Notes: generated from the letters alone by a model not told the origin. Shown: positions 1-8,444, numbered from the stretch's first letter. The stretch is 47,957 bases of DNA from Natrinema versiforme JCM 10478 (GCF_000337195.1 NZ_AOID01000009.1:1-47957), one strand, 5' to 3'. Numbers and translations are program-made.

Positions 1-2
1 TC

Positions 3-995
3 GACGACCTGATGTGGGGCTGTGCCCAGCAGCGCTCGGAGCAGCGGACGAACATCGCACGACAGATCGCGCTCTTCTCGGACCTCGGAGAGTCGGTGCC
101 GGCGACGACCATCGACCGCCAGTGTGCCTCCTCCGCGCAGGCGATCATCAGCGCCGCGGACTCAATCGCCGCGGGCCGCCACCAGGCGGTCATCGCCGGC
201 GGCGTCGAGAGTATGAGCCGTGTCAAGATGGGCGCGGCTGACAGCGGCGAGATGTATCCGAAACTCGACGAGGAGTACGGCATGCGGAACCTCCAGATGG
301 GGATGACCGCCGAGAAGGTCGCCGAGCAGTACGACATCAGCCGCGAGGAACAGGACGAGTACGGCGCGCGCAGCCAGCAGCGCGCGGTCGAAGCGACCGA
401 GGAAGGCAAATTCGACGACGAGATTGTCCCGATCGAAACCGACGGCGGCGTCCACGACGAGGACGAGGGGCTCCGTCCCGGCACGACCCCGGAGAAGCTC
501 GCCGAACTCCCCACTGTGTTCAAAGAGGACGGCACCGTCACGCCCGGCAACGCCTCCCAGATCGCCGACGGCGCGGCCGGCGTCATGCTCACCAGCCGCG
601 AGTTCGCCGACGAGAACGACCTCGAGGTCCTCGCCGAAGTCGGGACCAGCTACGTCGCCGGCGTCGACCCGACGATCATGGGCGTCGGCCCGGTGCCGGC
701 GACGGAGGGCCTGCTCGAGCGCGCCGGTCGCGAGATCGACGACTACGGGCTCGTCGAGATCAACGAGGCCTTCGCCAGCCAGACGCTGTACTCCCAGCGC
801 GAACTCGGGATTCCGGACGATCAGCTCAACGTCAACGGCGGTGCGATCGCCATCGGCCACCCGCTCGGCTGTTCCGGCGCGCGGCTGCCGGTGACGCTGG
901 TCCACGAGATGAACCGCGAGGGCGTCGACCGCGGCATCGCGACCGAATGCGTCGGCTTCGGCCAGGGTGCGGCGATCGAGTTCGAACTGCCCTGA
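3..995 (+). CDS. thiolase / acetyl-CoA C-acyltransferase (5' end outside window)
   Basis: Thiolase that condenses or cleaves acyl-CoA, in beta-oxidation or acetoacetyl-CoA synthesis in the cytoplasm. The reading frame is open to the left edge (codons from base 3), so the N-terminus is missing. The nucleophilic cysteine lies in DRQCASSAQA, followed by the family glycine-rich GGVESMSRV. The thiolase signature NVNGGAIAIGHPLGCSGAR is near the end, and the C-terminal CVGFGQGAAIEFELP carries the second catalytic cysteine. About 330 residues are visible against roughly 385 for the family. The last 33 bases of the gene recur twice in the following spacer. Substrate chain length cannot be read from sequence. 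Confidence 0.93.
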   Translation, partial: DDLMWGCAQQRSEQRTNIARQIALFSDLGESVPATTIDRQCASSAQAIISAADSIAAGRHQAVIAGGVESMSRVKMGAADSGEMYPKLDEEYGMRNLQMGMTAEKVAEQYDISREEQDEYGARSQQRAVEATEEGKFDDEIVPIETDGGVHDEDEGLRPGTTPEKLAELPTVFKEDGTVTPGNASQIADGAAGVMLTSREFADENDLEVLAEVGTSYVAGVDPTIMGVGPVPATEGLLERAGREIDDYGLVEINEAFASQTLYSQRELGIPDDQLNVNGGAIAIGHPLGCSGARLPVTLVHEMNREGVDRGIATECVGFGQGAAIEFELP

Positions 996-1408
996 AGCGC
1001 TCGGAGTAGCCCTTTTGGTCCAGATTTTGCGAGGCCGATCGCGAACGGAGTGAGCGAGTCGGCCGAGACAAAAGGTGGTCGTGTCAGGGTGCGGCGATCG
1101 AGTTCGAACTGCCCTAAACCGCTCGGAGTAGCCCTTTTGGTCTCTTCGTGAACGGAGTGAACGACGGTCAGCGAGAGCCCTGCTCTCGCCAGACAGATTT
1201 TGCGAGGGGAGCGCGGTTCGAACGAAGTGAGAACCGCGAACTGCGAGCGGGGAACGGATGCGAGGCCCGAACGTAGCGAGGGTTTCGAGAAGCGAACGGC
1301 GAAAGCCGTGAGCAGTGACCCGCGAGCACCGCGTTCGCGAACGGAGTGAGCGACTCGGCCGAGACGAACGGTGGTCGTGTCAGGGTGCGGCGATCGAGTT
1401 CGAACTGC
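963..1408 (+). repeat. partial tandem copies of the thiolase 3' end (422-bp spacer)
   Basis: The segment 963-1020, covering the thiolase C-terminal codons, stop and 25 bases beyond, recurs at 1085-1142 with two differences, one changing TGA to TAA. A 72-bp stretch at 1041-1112 recurs at 1337-1408 with three differences and again ends in the thiolase tail. The 14-mer at 1021-1034 recurs at 1194-1207. The spacer 996-1417 is therefore built of about two and a half degenerate units, the second enlarged by hairpin sequence. No gene is seen in it. The last copy stops 10 bp before the next gene. Confidence 0.9.
1039..1353. repeat. cluster of hairpins with conserved loop GAACGNAGYGA
   Basis: Five hairpins share an 11-nt loop of the form GAACGNAGYGA but have different, self-complementary arms: 1039-1057 (arms TCGC/GCGA), 1146-1164 (TCGT/ACGA), 1212-1238 (8-bp arm CGCGGTTC), 1262-1286 (7 bp including two G-U pairs) and 1335-1353 (TCGC/GCGA). 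Two other hairpins sit between them: 1171-1189 (8-bp stem, 3-nt loop) and 1296-1309 (5-bp stem, GAAA loop). Constant loop with covarying arms points to a repeated structured element rather than chance palindromes. Confidence 0.75.
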
Positions 1409-1417
1409 GCCGTCGAA

Positions 1418-1849
1418 TCACTCGTGTCGTTCTTGAATTCGCTTTTCGACGTACTCCAAGACGCTGAAGAGGACACCGAGGTGATGGTCGGCCTCGAGCG
1501 GTGAGGACTCGGCGGGCGACGACGCGTCCGGCGGCGGGTGAAAATGCTCACGAGGGGCGGTCGGTTTCGGATGGCGATCCCACCGACACTGCCAGGTCCG
1601 ATCGTCGACGGCTTCGAGGTAGTGAATCGTGTAGTCGCCGCCGACGAACCAGCGAACATCGAGCCGACTCTCGGTCACGCTCGCCGGATACCGCGTCTCG
1701 TCGAGTCGGAGTTCGAGGACCCTCGGAGAGATTGAATCGGGTCGAAACTCCCAGCTCGAAACGAGCGACCGCGTGGTCGCACGCCGCGCGAGTACCTCGA
1801 GTGTCGGCACGTCGAGCGGGCCGCTCGGCCCCTCTTCTCGAGCGGTCAC
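1418..1849 (-). CDS. TumE/DUF6516-like toxin of a putative toxin-antitoxin pair
   Basis: A 143-residue soluble protein. The core (a basic strand around LRLDETRYPASVTESRLDVRW, then GGDYTIHYLE and CRWDRHP, then FHPPPD) matches my recollection of haloarchaeal TumE-family (DUF6516) toxins. The family is proposed to act with a helix-turn-helix antitoxin; the target is not established. The gene follows the winged-helix gene with a 3-nt gap, so the two are co-transcribed. The ORF begins with ATG directly after the upstream stop. Family assignment comes from motif memory, not a search. Confidence 0.6.
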   Translation of the reverse strand: MTAREEGPSGPLDVPTLEVLARRATTRSLVSSWEFRPDSISPRVLELRLDETRYPASVTESRLDVRWFVGGDYTIHYLEAVDDRTWQCRWDRHPKPTAPREHFHPPPDASSPAESSPLEADHHLGVLFSVLEYVEKRIQERHE

Positions 1850-1852
1850 GGT

Positions 1853-2377
1853 TCAGACCCGTGCTCGATCGTCGGCCGACGATTCCGCACGGCGGACGGC
1901 TCGTTTCAAGAGCGTGATGTCCCGTCGGATCGTCCGCCATTCCGTGAGATCCTCCCAGCGGTCGTGGAGGGTATCGTGGTCCTCGATCGAATCGTCCGGG
2001 ACGACGGCGTCCGGCTCGGGGAGGCCGTATCGCTCCTGTCGCTCTCGATCCGCGTCGATGAGTTCCTCGAGGCGGGCGCGAAGTTCGCTCGCGCTGTGTT
2101 CTTGCGCGAGCGTTTCGACGCGCTTCCACCGGAAGTACGACGGGTTCCGTCGATACAATGCCGGCCGCTCGTTCGATCGGTCCGCGATTCCCATCTCGAC
2201 GAGCTGCTCGAGCGCTCGCCGAGCACCGTTTTCCGAACAGTCCGCCCGCGACGCGAACTCCCCCGCGGACGCGGGATCGGTGGTACCGACGAGACAGTCG
2301 TAGACGCGCTGGAACGTCGTCCGATCCCCGCTTCGCTCTTCGGGCGGGGACTCGGTGGGGCCGGGCTGATCCGTCAT
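1853..2377 (-). CDS. winged-helix DNA-binding protein (DUF7342-like), putative antitoxin
   Basis: About 174 residues. The N-terminal third is an HTH (CLVGTTDPASAGEFASRADC, ENGARRALEQLVEMGI), then a basic wing (ALYRRNPSYFRWKRV) and a long charged helical C-terminus (ASELRARLEELIDADRERQERY) that may dimerise or hold the partner. It resembles DUF7342-type haloarchaeal regulators. The ATG at 2377 is preferred over one at 2404, because a TATA-like element lies about 29 bp upstream of it, giving a leaderless transcript. First gene of the two-gene module with the TumE-like gene, and likely its autoregulator (inference). Confidence 0.65.
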   Translation of the reverse strand: MTDQPGPTESPPEERSGDRTTFQRVYDCLVGTTDPASAGEFASRADCSENGARRALEQLVEMGIADRSNERPALYRRNPSYFRWKRVETLAQEHSASELRARLEELIDADRERQERYGLPEPDAVVPDDSIEDHDTLHDRWEDLTEWRTIRRDITLLKRAVRRAESSADDRARV

Positions 2378-2400
2378 AGTCCCTCGTTCGAGCGGAGAGC

Positions 2401-2412
2401 GCATATATCTTT
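2401..2412 (-). promoter_or_regulatory. TATA-like element for the TA-like pair
   Basis: Read on the minus strand, AAAGATATATGC lies 25-34 bp upstream of the ATG at 2377, the spacing expected for leaderless haloarchaeal transcription. It overlaps an in-frame ATG at 2404, which argues against that longer start. Confidence 0.5.
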
Positions 2413-2413
2413 C

Positions 2414-2617
2414 TTACAGCTCAGATATCTGTTTCGGCGTCCGGTCGAAAAGAGCCGCCTCGCCGAGGAGGTACTCGAGGCGCGGGTAGCGCTCGAGGAA
2501 GGTTTCGCCGCCGAGGTCGTCGGTCTCGAGGCGAGCGTCGAGGCCGAGGATCCGGCCGGCACCGAAGGCGGCGACGGAGAAGACGAATCGCGTGATGGCC
2601 GCGCGCTGACTCTGCGA
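2414..2617 (-). pseudogene. DoxX-like C-terminal remnant
   Basis: Directly after, and in frame with, the MFS stop codon, 67 sense codons run to a TAA at 2414-2416 with strongly GC-ended codons, as in a real gene, but with no methionine. The translation includes AAFGAGRILGLDARLE and FLERYPRLEYLLG, which resembles the C-terminus of haloarchaeal DoxX-family membrane proteins (GRxLGLDAxLE...LRYLLG). The N-terminal membrane segments are missing. Most likely the tail of a doxX-type gene truncated by rearrangement. Read-through from the MFS gene is possible but less likely. Confidence 0.5.
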
Positions 2618-3790
2618 TTAGTAGCCGAGGCCAAACGCTCGGTTCACGGCGAGTGAACAGACGGTGACCGCGAACAGTCCGCCGAGGACGAGAAACGACG
2701 TTCCCCAGCCGAACAGGTCGGCCAGCAGGCCGACACCGACGGACCCGGCGGAGCCGACGACGGTGTAGCACGTCCGGACGAGCCCGAAACCGGCACCGCG
2801 TTCGGTGTCGCCGAACTGGTCGAGAAAGCGCGGATCGAGCGCCGCGAAGAAACTCGAGCCGAGGCCCGCAAATAGGACGGCGACGCCGACGGTGGCCCGC
2901 GACTGCCCCGCGACCAGCCCGAAGAGGCCGATCGTCCCGGCGAGCATCGACCCACCGATCGCGAGGTCGCGGCCGTACCGGTCGGAGAGAGCGCCCAGCA
3001 GGAACTGGCCGACGGTTCGGACGACGAAAAACGCGGAGAATGCAGTCCCGGCGACCGTGGCCGAATAGCCGCGGTACTCGACGAAGAAGGTCGGTAGGAA
3101 CGTGAGCAGTCCCTGTACGATGAACGTGCCGAGCATGGCAACCGCGAGCGTGAACGCGACCGCCGGTCGCGAGACGAGTTCGAACAGCGTCGCGACCTCG
3201 AACCGGTCGCGCATCGGTTGATCCGGTCGCCGCGGTTCAGTCGGGCGGATCCGCCACGCGAACAGCGCGAAGACCGGCACGCCGACCGCGACGGTGAGCG
3301 CGAGCGCCGGCCGCCACCCGTACCGGGTCCCCACCCACGCCGCCGCGACGGGGGCGACCAGCCCGGCGAGCGGACCCCCCATCGAGTGGATCCCGACGGC
3401 GCGTCCGACTTCGTCGTAGGTCCGCGAGAGCAGCGTCGTCGCGACGGAGTAGTGCAGCCCCGCGATGAGGCCGAGGCCGACCGCGAACACGACGAACGCG
3501 GCGAAGATCGGCGAGAACGCGAGCAAGACGCTCGCGATCACGGTGCCGCTGACGGCGACGAGGATGACCGGCTTCTCCCCGTACCGATCGCTGAGGACGC
3601 CGCTCGGGAACTGTGAGAGCCCGTAGGCGAGCCACATCCCCGTCAGCGCGAGCCCGATTTCCGCGTTCGAGACGCCGAAGTCCGCGACGATGAACGGGAT
3701 GACCGGACTGATCGCCATCCGCGCGAAGTAGGTGACGAAAAAGGCGAGCAGACAGAGCACGAGCACCGTCGTCCGGTACTGCCAGCGCAT
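2618..3790 (-). CDS. MFS transporter
   Basis: A 390-residue, 12-helix major facilitator. Helix 1 is RTTVLVLCLLAFFVTYFAR, followed by the conserved loop GVLSDRYGEKP between helices 2 and 3 and its repeat in the second half, GALSDRYGRDLAIGG. The ATG at 3790 (MRWQYR) puts helix 1 close to the N-terminus. A longer reading frame exists but adds an arginine-rich non-membrane leader. Substrate unknown. Divergent from the next MFS gene across a shared 182-bp spacer, so the two could be co-regulated. Confidence 0.85.
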   Translation of the reverse strand: MRWQYRTTVLVLCLLAFFVTYFARMAISPVIPFIVADFGVSNAEIGLALTGMWLAYGLSQFPSGVLSDRYGEKPVILVAVSGTVIASVLLAFSPIFAAFVVFAVGLGLIAGLHYSVATTLLSRTYDEVGRAVGIHSMGGPLAGLVAPVAAAWVGTRYGWRPALALTVAVGVPVFALFAWRIRPTEPRRPDQPMRDRFEVATLFELVSRPAVAFTLAVAMLGTFIVQGLLTFLPTFFVEYRGYSATVAGTAFSAFFVVRTVGQFLLGALSDRYGRDLAIGGSMLAGTIGLFGLVAGQSRATVGVAVLFAGLGSSFFAALDPRFLDQFGDTERGAGFGLVRTCYTVVGSAGSVGVGLLADLFGWGTSFLVLGGLFAVTVCSLAVNRAFGLGY

Positions 3791-3972
3791 TGGTTCTACC
3801 CGCTGACTTTCCCGGTGAGCTGTATAAGCGTGGTGACATCGGTGCGAGGAGTCGAATCGAGTCGCAGTACGGCAGTGTCGCAGTCCACGTCGTGTACGTA
3901 TCCGGTATCTTTCACACCCGGACCCGGTTCCGAAACGGAACGCTTTCGACGGCGGGCCGGCGACGCGGGGAC

Positions 3973-5166
3973 GTGACGACCGAAACCGCAACCGGGGAGC
4001 GGCCCGACGGCCGCCGCAGTTGGGTCGTGGCGATCGTCGGCGCGATCGCGATGGTGTTTACGTTCGGCACGGCGTTCTCCTACGGCGTCTTCCAGCGGCC
4101 GTTCGGCGAAGCCTTCGGGGTGTCGCCGGTCGCGCTCTCGGGGGTCTTCGCCGTCATGCTGTTCACGTTCTTCATTGGGTCCGGTGTGATCGGGGTCTTC
4201 GCCGCCAGGGTTCCGGCCCGCATCGTGTTGCTCGCTTGTGCCGTCGCTACCGGCGCGATCGCCCCGACGCTGTACGCGGTGGAGTCACCCGTCGGGCTGA
4301 CGGTCGTGTTCGCCGTCCTCGGGCTGGCGCTCGGCACGGTCTTCGTGGTGCTCGCGTCGGTGGTCCCTCGCTGGTTCGACCGTCGTCGCGGGGCCGCCAC
4401 GGGACTCATTTTCGTCGGCAACGGGCTGGGGCTGTTCGTCCTGCCGCCGATCTGGCAACGAACCCTCACGCGTGTCGGCGTCCGGCAGGGCTTTCTCGTA
4501 GTCATGGCAGTGACTGCGGTCGCGTTCCTGCTCGCCGGACTCACCTGCCGGCGGCCGACCTGGGCGGAGCGCTCGACGGCGACGGCCGGCGACCTCCTCG
4601 AGTGGACCCGCGGACTGGTCGGCACCCGGAGCTTCCGGCTGTTGTTCGTCGGGGTCGGGTTGGCCTTCGCCTGGTACCAGCTGCTGACGGCGTACGCAAT
4701 CGACCTGTTCGCCGCGCGGGGGTTGACCGCGGCCGACGCCGCGACCGCGTACGGCCTGATCGGCGGCGTGAGCATCATCTCGCGGCTCGGCAGCGGCTAC
4801 GCGACCGACCGCGTCGGCTCGCTCCGGGCCTTCCTCGCGTCGCTTTGCTGTGCGGCCGCCGGCATCGCGCTGTTGTTCCTGCCGCAGCTATCGGTTCTCG
4901 CGGTCGCGATCTTCCTGACCGGACTCGGACTGGGCGGCTGTGCGACGCTGTACGTGCCGCTGGTGATGGGGATCTACGACCCGGAGAAAGACACCGCGAT
5001 CGTCGGCGTGTTCAACGTCGCGATCGGGACCAGTGCCCTAGTCATGCCCCTGCTCGGCACTGCGAGCATCGCCTACACTGGGGGCTATACCGCCGCGATC
5101 GCGTTGACGTTCGTCGCGACGCTCGCCTCGTTGTGGGCGACGATCGCCGGGACGACGTCCGCCTGA
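3973..5166 (+). CDS. MFS transporter, oxalate/formate antiporter or MCT-like
   Basis: About 397 residues with 12 predicted helices. The order WVVAIVGAIAMVFTFGTAFS then YGVFQRPFGEAFG and PRWFDRRRGAATGLIFVGNG is typical of the oxalate/formate antiporter and monocarboxylate branch of MFS. The GTG at 3973 is chosen because the frame upstream reads as non-hydrophobic, arginine-rich sequence and helix 1 follows about 20 residues later. A monocarboxylate substrate is an inference from family resemblance only. Diverges from the preceding MFS gene. Confidence 0.8.
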   Translation: MTTETATGERPDGRRSWVVAIVGAIAMVFTFGTAFSYGVFQRPFGEAFGVSPVALSGVFAVMLFTFFIGSGVIGVFAARVPARIVLLACAVATGAIAPTLYAVESPVGLTVVFAVLGLALGTVFVVLASVVPRWFDRRRGAATGLIFVGNGLGLFVLPPIWQRTLTRVGVRQGFLVVMAVTAVAFLLAGLTCRRPTWAERSTATAGDLLEWTRGLVGTRSFRLLFVGVGLAFAWYQLLTAYAIDLFAARGLTAADAATAYGLIGGVSIISRLGSGYATDRVGSLRAFLASLCCAAAGIALLFLPQLSVLAVAIFLTGLGLGGCATLYVPLVMGIYDPEKDTAIVGVFNVAIGTSALVMPLLGTASIAYTGGYTAAIALTFVATLASLWATIAGTTSA

Positions 5167-5275
5167 AACGGCCGGGCAGCACACGGGCGTTCCGGATCGC
5201 TCGAGTCCCGGTGCGGGAATCGGGCCGCGTTCGAACCCTGTACCGCTAAGTGGCCCCGCCACCGACGACGTGGTA

Positions 5276-6427
5276 ATGAACGGCAACCGCTTCGGTCGCC
5301 TTTTTCAGGTGACCACGTTCGGCGAGAGCCACGGGGAGGCGATGGGCTGTACCGTCTCGGGCTGTCCCGCCGGCCTCGAACTCTCCGAAGAGGACATTCA
5401 GGCAGATCTCGACCGGCGAAAGCCGGGCCAGTCGATGATTACGACCAGCCGCGGCGAACCCGACGACGTCTCGATCAAGTCGGGGGTTCAGGACGGCTAC
5501 ACGACCGGTACGCCGATCGGGTTGGTCATCCAGAACAAAGACGCCCGCTCGGGCAAGTACGAGCCCTTCATCACCGCGCCGCGGCCGAGCCACGGCGATT
5601 TCACCTACTCGGCCAAATTCGGCACGCGAAACTGGGGCGGCGGCGGCCGCTCATCGGCCCGCGAGACCGTCAACTGGGTCGCCGCGGGTGCGATCGCGAA
5701 AAAGATCCTCGCACAGCAGGGGATCGAACTCAAGGCCCACGTCAACCAGATCGACGATATCGAGGCCCCCGACGTGAGCTTCGAGCAGATCAAAGAGCAC
5801 TCGGAGGAAAACGACGTCCGCTGTGCCCACCCCGAGACGGCCGAAGCGATGCAAGAGCGGATCGCGGAGTACCAGGAGGAGGGCGACTCCATCGGCGGCA
5901 GCATCTACTTCGAAGCGCAGGGGGTTCCGGTCGGCCTCGGCGCACCCCGCTTCGACTCGCTGTCCGCACGACTCGGCCAGGCCATGATGGCGGTGCCGGC
6001 GACGACGGCCTTCGAGTTCGGGCTGGGCCGCGAGGCCCGCGAATGGACCGGCAAAGAGCGCAACGACGATTGGGAATTTGATGACGAGGGCAACCCGTCG
6101 CCCATCGAGAACGACCACGGCGGGATTCAGGGCGGCATCTCGAGCGGCGAGCCGATCTACGGCGAAGTGACGCTGCACGCGCCCACCTCGATCCCGAAAT
6201 CCCAGCAGACCGCCGACTGGGAGACGGGCGAGCTCAAAGAGGAGAAGGTCATCGGCCGTCACGACCCCGTCCTCCCGCCGCGGGGCGTCCCCGTCGTCGA
6301 GGCGATGCTCGCGCTGACGCTGGCCGACTTCATGCTCCTGAGCGGCCGGATCAACCCCGACCGCCTCGACGACCAGCCCGGCGAGTACGACACGGACTAC
6401 CATCCGAGCAACCCGAACAACGAGTAA
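5276..6427 (+). CDS. aroC: chorismate synthase
   Basis: Converts 5-enolpyruvylshikimate-3-phosphate to chorismate, the last shared step of aromatic amino acid synthesis, using reduced FMN. The 383 residues begin MNGNRFGRLFQVTTFGESHG, the family N-terminal signature. GWNGGG-type FMN loop GTRNWGGGGRSSARET and the late RHDPVLPPRGVPVVEAMLA are present, and the length is full. The ATG at 5276 is used rather than the in-frame GTG at 5270. A weak TATA-like CGCTAAGTGG lies about 28 bp upstream, consistent with a leaderless message. Confidence 0.97.
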   Translation: MNGNRFGRLFQVTTFGESHGEAMGCTVSGCPAGLELSEEDIQADLDRRKPGQSMITTSRGEPDDVSIKSGVQDGYTTGTPIGLVIQNKDARSGKYEPFITAPRPSHGDFTYSAKFGTRNWGGGGRSSARETVNWVAAGAIAKKILAQQGIELKAHVNQIDDIEAPDVSFEQIKEHSEENDVRCAHPETAEAMQERIAEYQEEGDSIGGSIYFEAQGVPVGLGAPRFDSLSARLGQAMMAVPATTAFEFGLGREAREWTGKERNDDWEFDDEGNPSPIENDHGGIQGGISSGEPIYGEVTLHAPTSIPKSQQTADWETGELKEEKVIGRHDPVLPPRGVPVVEAMLALTLADFMLLSGRINPDRLDDQPGEYDTDYHPSNPNNE

Positions 6428-6473
6428 CTCGCCGGCCGGCGGCACACCCTCGATTGAGACGAAATCGGTCGTC

Positions 6474-6647
6474 TTAGCAGTAGTAGACCCAGAACGTGTG
6501 CGCAGCTGCACAGTCCACCTTCGTGTGCGCTCCGAACGCCGCTCGATACGGGCTGATTTTCAGGTCCACATCGGCGTCCGGGACCGGTATGGTACTCGTT
6601 TCACCGCACTTGGGACACGCGACTTCCTGTGTTTCTGTGACTTGCAT
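6474..6647 (-). CDS. 57-aa zinc-binding-type protein
   Basis: A short gene of 58 codons ending in TAA. The product begins MQVTETQEVACPKCGETSTI, has a middle strand region (PDADVDLKISPYR) and ends VDCAAAHTFWVYYC. Cysteines at 11 and 14 (CPKC) and at 46 and 57 could form one zinc site. The pattern (CPxCG... hydrophobic strands ...FWVYYC at the very end) resembles a family of tiny haloarchaeal zinc proteins. It is convergent with aroC. Function unknown; a nucleic-acid or protein-binding role is only a guess. Confidence 0.7.
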   Translation of the reverse strand: MQVTETQEVACPKCGETSTIPVPDADVDLKISPYRAAFGAHTKVDCAAAHTFWVYYC

Positions 6648-6816
6648 CTGCGCTGATCAGCGATAGTACGTCACGAACAATGATGAACGTATCTGCGCCG
6701 GCGTGATAGATCCGCCAGCACGACAGTCTCGAGACTGATCAGTGCAAAATCGAGAGGGAAAACACCCTTTCAGGCGGCGTCTCTGCACTGCAGAGACCTA
6801 CCCGAGCGCAACCGGC

Positions 6817-7473
6817 TCAGTATCCCAGCTGCTCGCGGACGAGCACGACGGTCGTGCGCCCCTCCTCGAGTTCTTGGCGGAAGATGAGTTCCTTGGCGAT
6901 GGCCGAGTCGACGCCGTAGGCCTCCTGTGCGCGTTCGTTCTCGAGGGGGTAGGCCACCGACTCGAGGCGGTCGAGCGCGTCGTCGAGCGTCGGCACGATC
7001 TTGTTGACGCCGCTGACGATGACGACGTTGCTCGCGGCGAAGGGGTACGCGCCGATCCGGCTGCCCGAGCGGTCGGCGGCGACGAGTTCGCCGGTCTGGG
7101 CGATCGCGTTGATGCCGCCGAGGAAGTAGTCGGCGGTCTGTGACGCTCGCCGCGCGGCCTGGCGCTCTGCGTCGTCGTCGATGCTCCAGATTTCGTCGGC
7201 CAGACTGTCCCACTCGTGGTCGCCCTCCGAGAGGTAGTCGGCGAAGCCGATCTCCTCGAGCGTCGTGGAGTGGCCGTTCATCACCGACGCGCCGGCGGGG
7301 ATCTGTGACTGGACCGCGTCGAGGGCCTCGTCGGCCGAGTCGGCGACGACGACATCGAAGCCGTTAGCCTCGAGGTTTTCGACGGCCGTCTCAACGGCCT
7401 CGTCGGTTGGGAGTTCGTCGAGTGTCGCGTCGATCTCGGTGTCGTCTACGTAATCGGATTTTTGCTGTGACAT
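6817..7473 (-). CDS. LUD domain protein (LutC/YkgG-like)
   Basis: A 218-residue single LUD (lactate utilization) domain. Typical elements are VVVADSADEALDAV, GASVMNGHSTTLEEIG, the core ADYFLGGINAIAQTGELVAAD and the NVVIVSGVNKIVPTLDDA block before the C-terminal helix. In bacteria LutC works with iron-sulfur proteins LutA and LutB to oxidise lactate; neither is nearby, so lactate oxidation cannot be claimed. Single-gene unit, divergent from the PHP gene. The final segment after ELIFRQELEEGRTTV is short. Confidence 0.85.
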   Translation of the reverse strand: MSQQKSDYVDDTEIDATLDELPTDEAVETAVENLEANGFDVVVADSADEALDAVQSQIPAGASVMNGHSTTLEEIGFADYLSEGDHEWDSLADEIWSIDDDAERQAARRASQTADYFLGGINAIAQTGELVAADRSGSRIGAYPFAASNVVIVSGVNKIVPTLDDALDRLESVAYPLENERAQEAYGVDSAIAKELIFRQELEEGRTTVVLVREQLGY

Positions 7474-7667
7474 TTGAAGTATCCGTACACGTGAATGGGG
7501 GCGTGTCCGACTTAAGCGCTCGCGGATACCAGTGTTAGGTGATTACACCGATGTTACTCCGCTCGAGCAGCGAATATGTCCGCTGTCCGACAGCCAAAAG
7601 CACAGCTCACCGTTCGAAACTGTTCCGCGAGCGAAACTACTAACCCGTCTTTCGTGGTCGACGGCGT

Positions 7668-8444
7668 ATGCGCGACTTTCACGTCCATTCGAACTACTCG
7701 GATGGCGGCTTTCTCAGGGGGATGGTACGCGCCGCCGAAAGCGCCGGACTCGAGGGCGTCGGCGTCGCCGACCACTGTAACGTGGCCTCGCGCGGGCGAC
7801 CCGAATCGATGCGCAGCCTCTATGGGTTCAACCTCGATCTCACCTACGAGCGCCGGCGGCGGGGGATCGAACGGCTCCGGGAGGAGTTCGACCTCGAGGT
7901 TTACGACGCGGTCGAGATGGACTACGATCCGCGCGACGAGGACGCGATCGACGCGTTTCTCGCGGAAGCGAACTTCGACTACGCGATCGGGAGCGTCCAC
8001 GATATCGGCGGCAACAACGTCCAGGTCGCGTCGAACTTCGCGGCGATGTCCGACGCCGAGCGCGACGCGGTCACCGACGAGTACTTCGAAACGCTGATCG
8101 AACTCGTCGAATCGGAACTGTTCGATATCGCGGCCCACGCCGACCTGCTCGAGCGGACGCCGCCGCTGCGGGGACGGGCGACGGAAGAACAGTACCGGCA
8201 GGTGGCGCAGGCGTTCGCCGATTCCCGAACGGTTCCCGAGATCAACGCCGGCCGGGCGCTGACCGACGCCGAGGTCGTCCATCCCTCCGAGCGATTGCTG
8301 TCCATTCTGCGCGAACACGACGTGGCCGTCACCGTCGGCACTGATTCCCATCGCCCCAGCGAGATCCCCGATCGCGCCGACTTCCTCGCCGATTTCGTCG
8401 CCGAGACTGGACTCGAACCGGTCGGTCCCGCCGGCCTCGAGTAG
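7668..8444 (+). CDS. PHP domain phosphoesterase, histidinol-phosphatase-like
   Basis: A 258-residue PHP-domain hydrolase. Metal-binding motifs occur in order: MRDFHVHSNYSDG (motif 1), GVADHCN (motif 2), GSVHDIGG, IAAHADLLER, and VTVGTDSHRP near the end. The family includes histidinol phosphatases and other phosphomonoesterases with a multi-metal site. No his genes are adjacent, so the substrate stays open. A TATA-like AAACTACTAA lies about 28 bp before the ATG, in agreement with a leaderless start. Confidence 0.85.
   Translation: MRDFHVHSNYSDGGFLRGMVRAAESAGLEGVGVADHCNVASRGRPESMRSLYGFNLDLTYERRRRGIERLREEFDLEVYDAVEMDYDPRDEDAIDAFLAEANFDYAIGSVHDIGGNNVQVASNFAAMSDAERDAVTDEYFETLIELVESELFDIAAHADLLERTPPLRGRATEEQYRQVAQAFADSRTVPEINAGRALTDAEVVHPSERLLSILREHDVAVTVGTDSHRPSEIPDRADFLADFVAETGLEPVGPAGLE

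Noticed and set aside
6817-7473. Lactate oxidation operon (lutABC)
   Set aside because: Only the LutC-like gene is present; the neighbours are unrelated.
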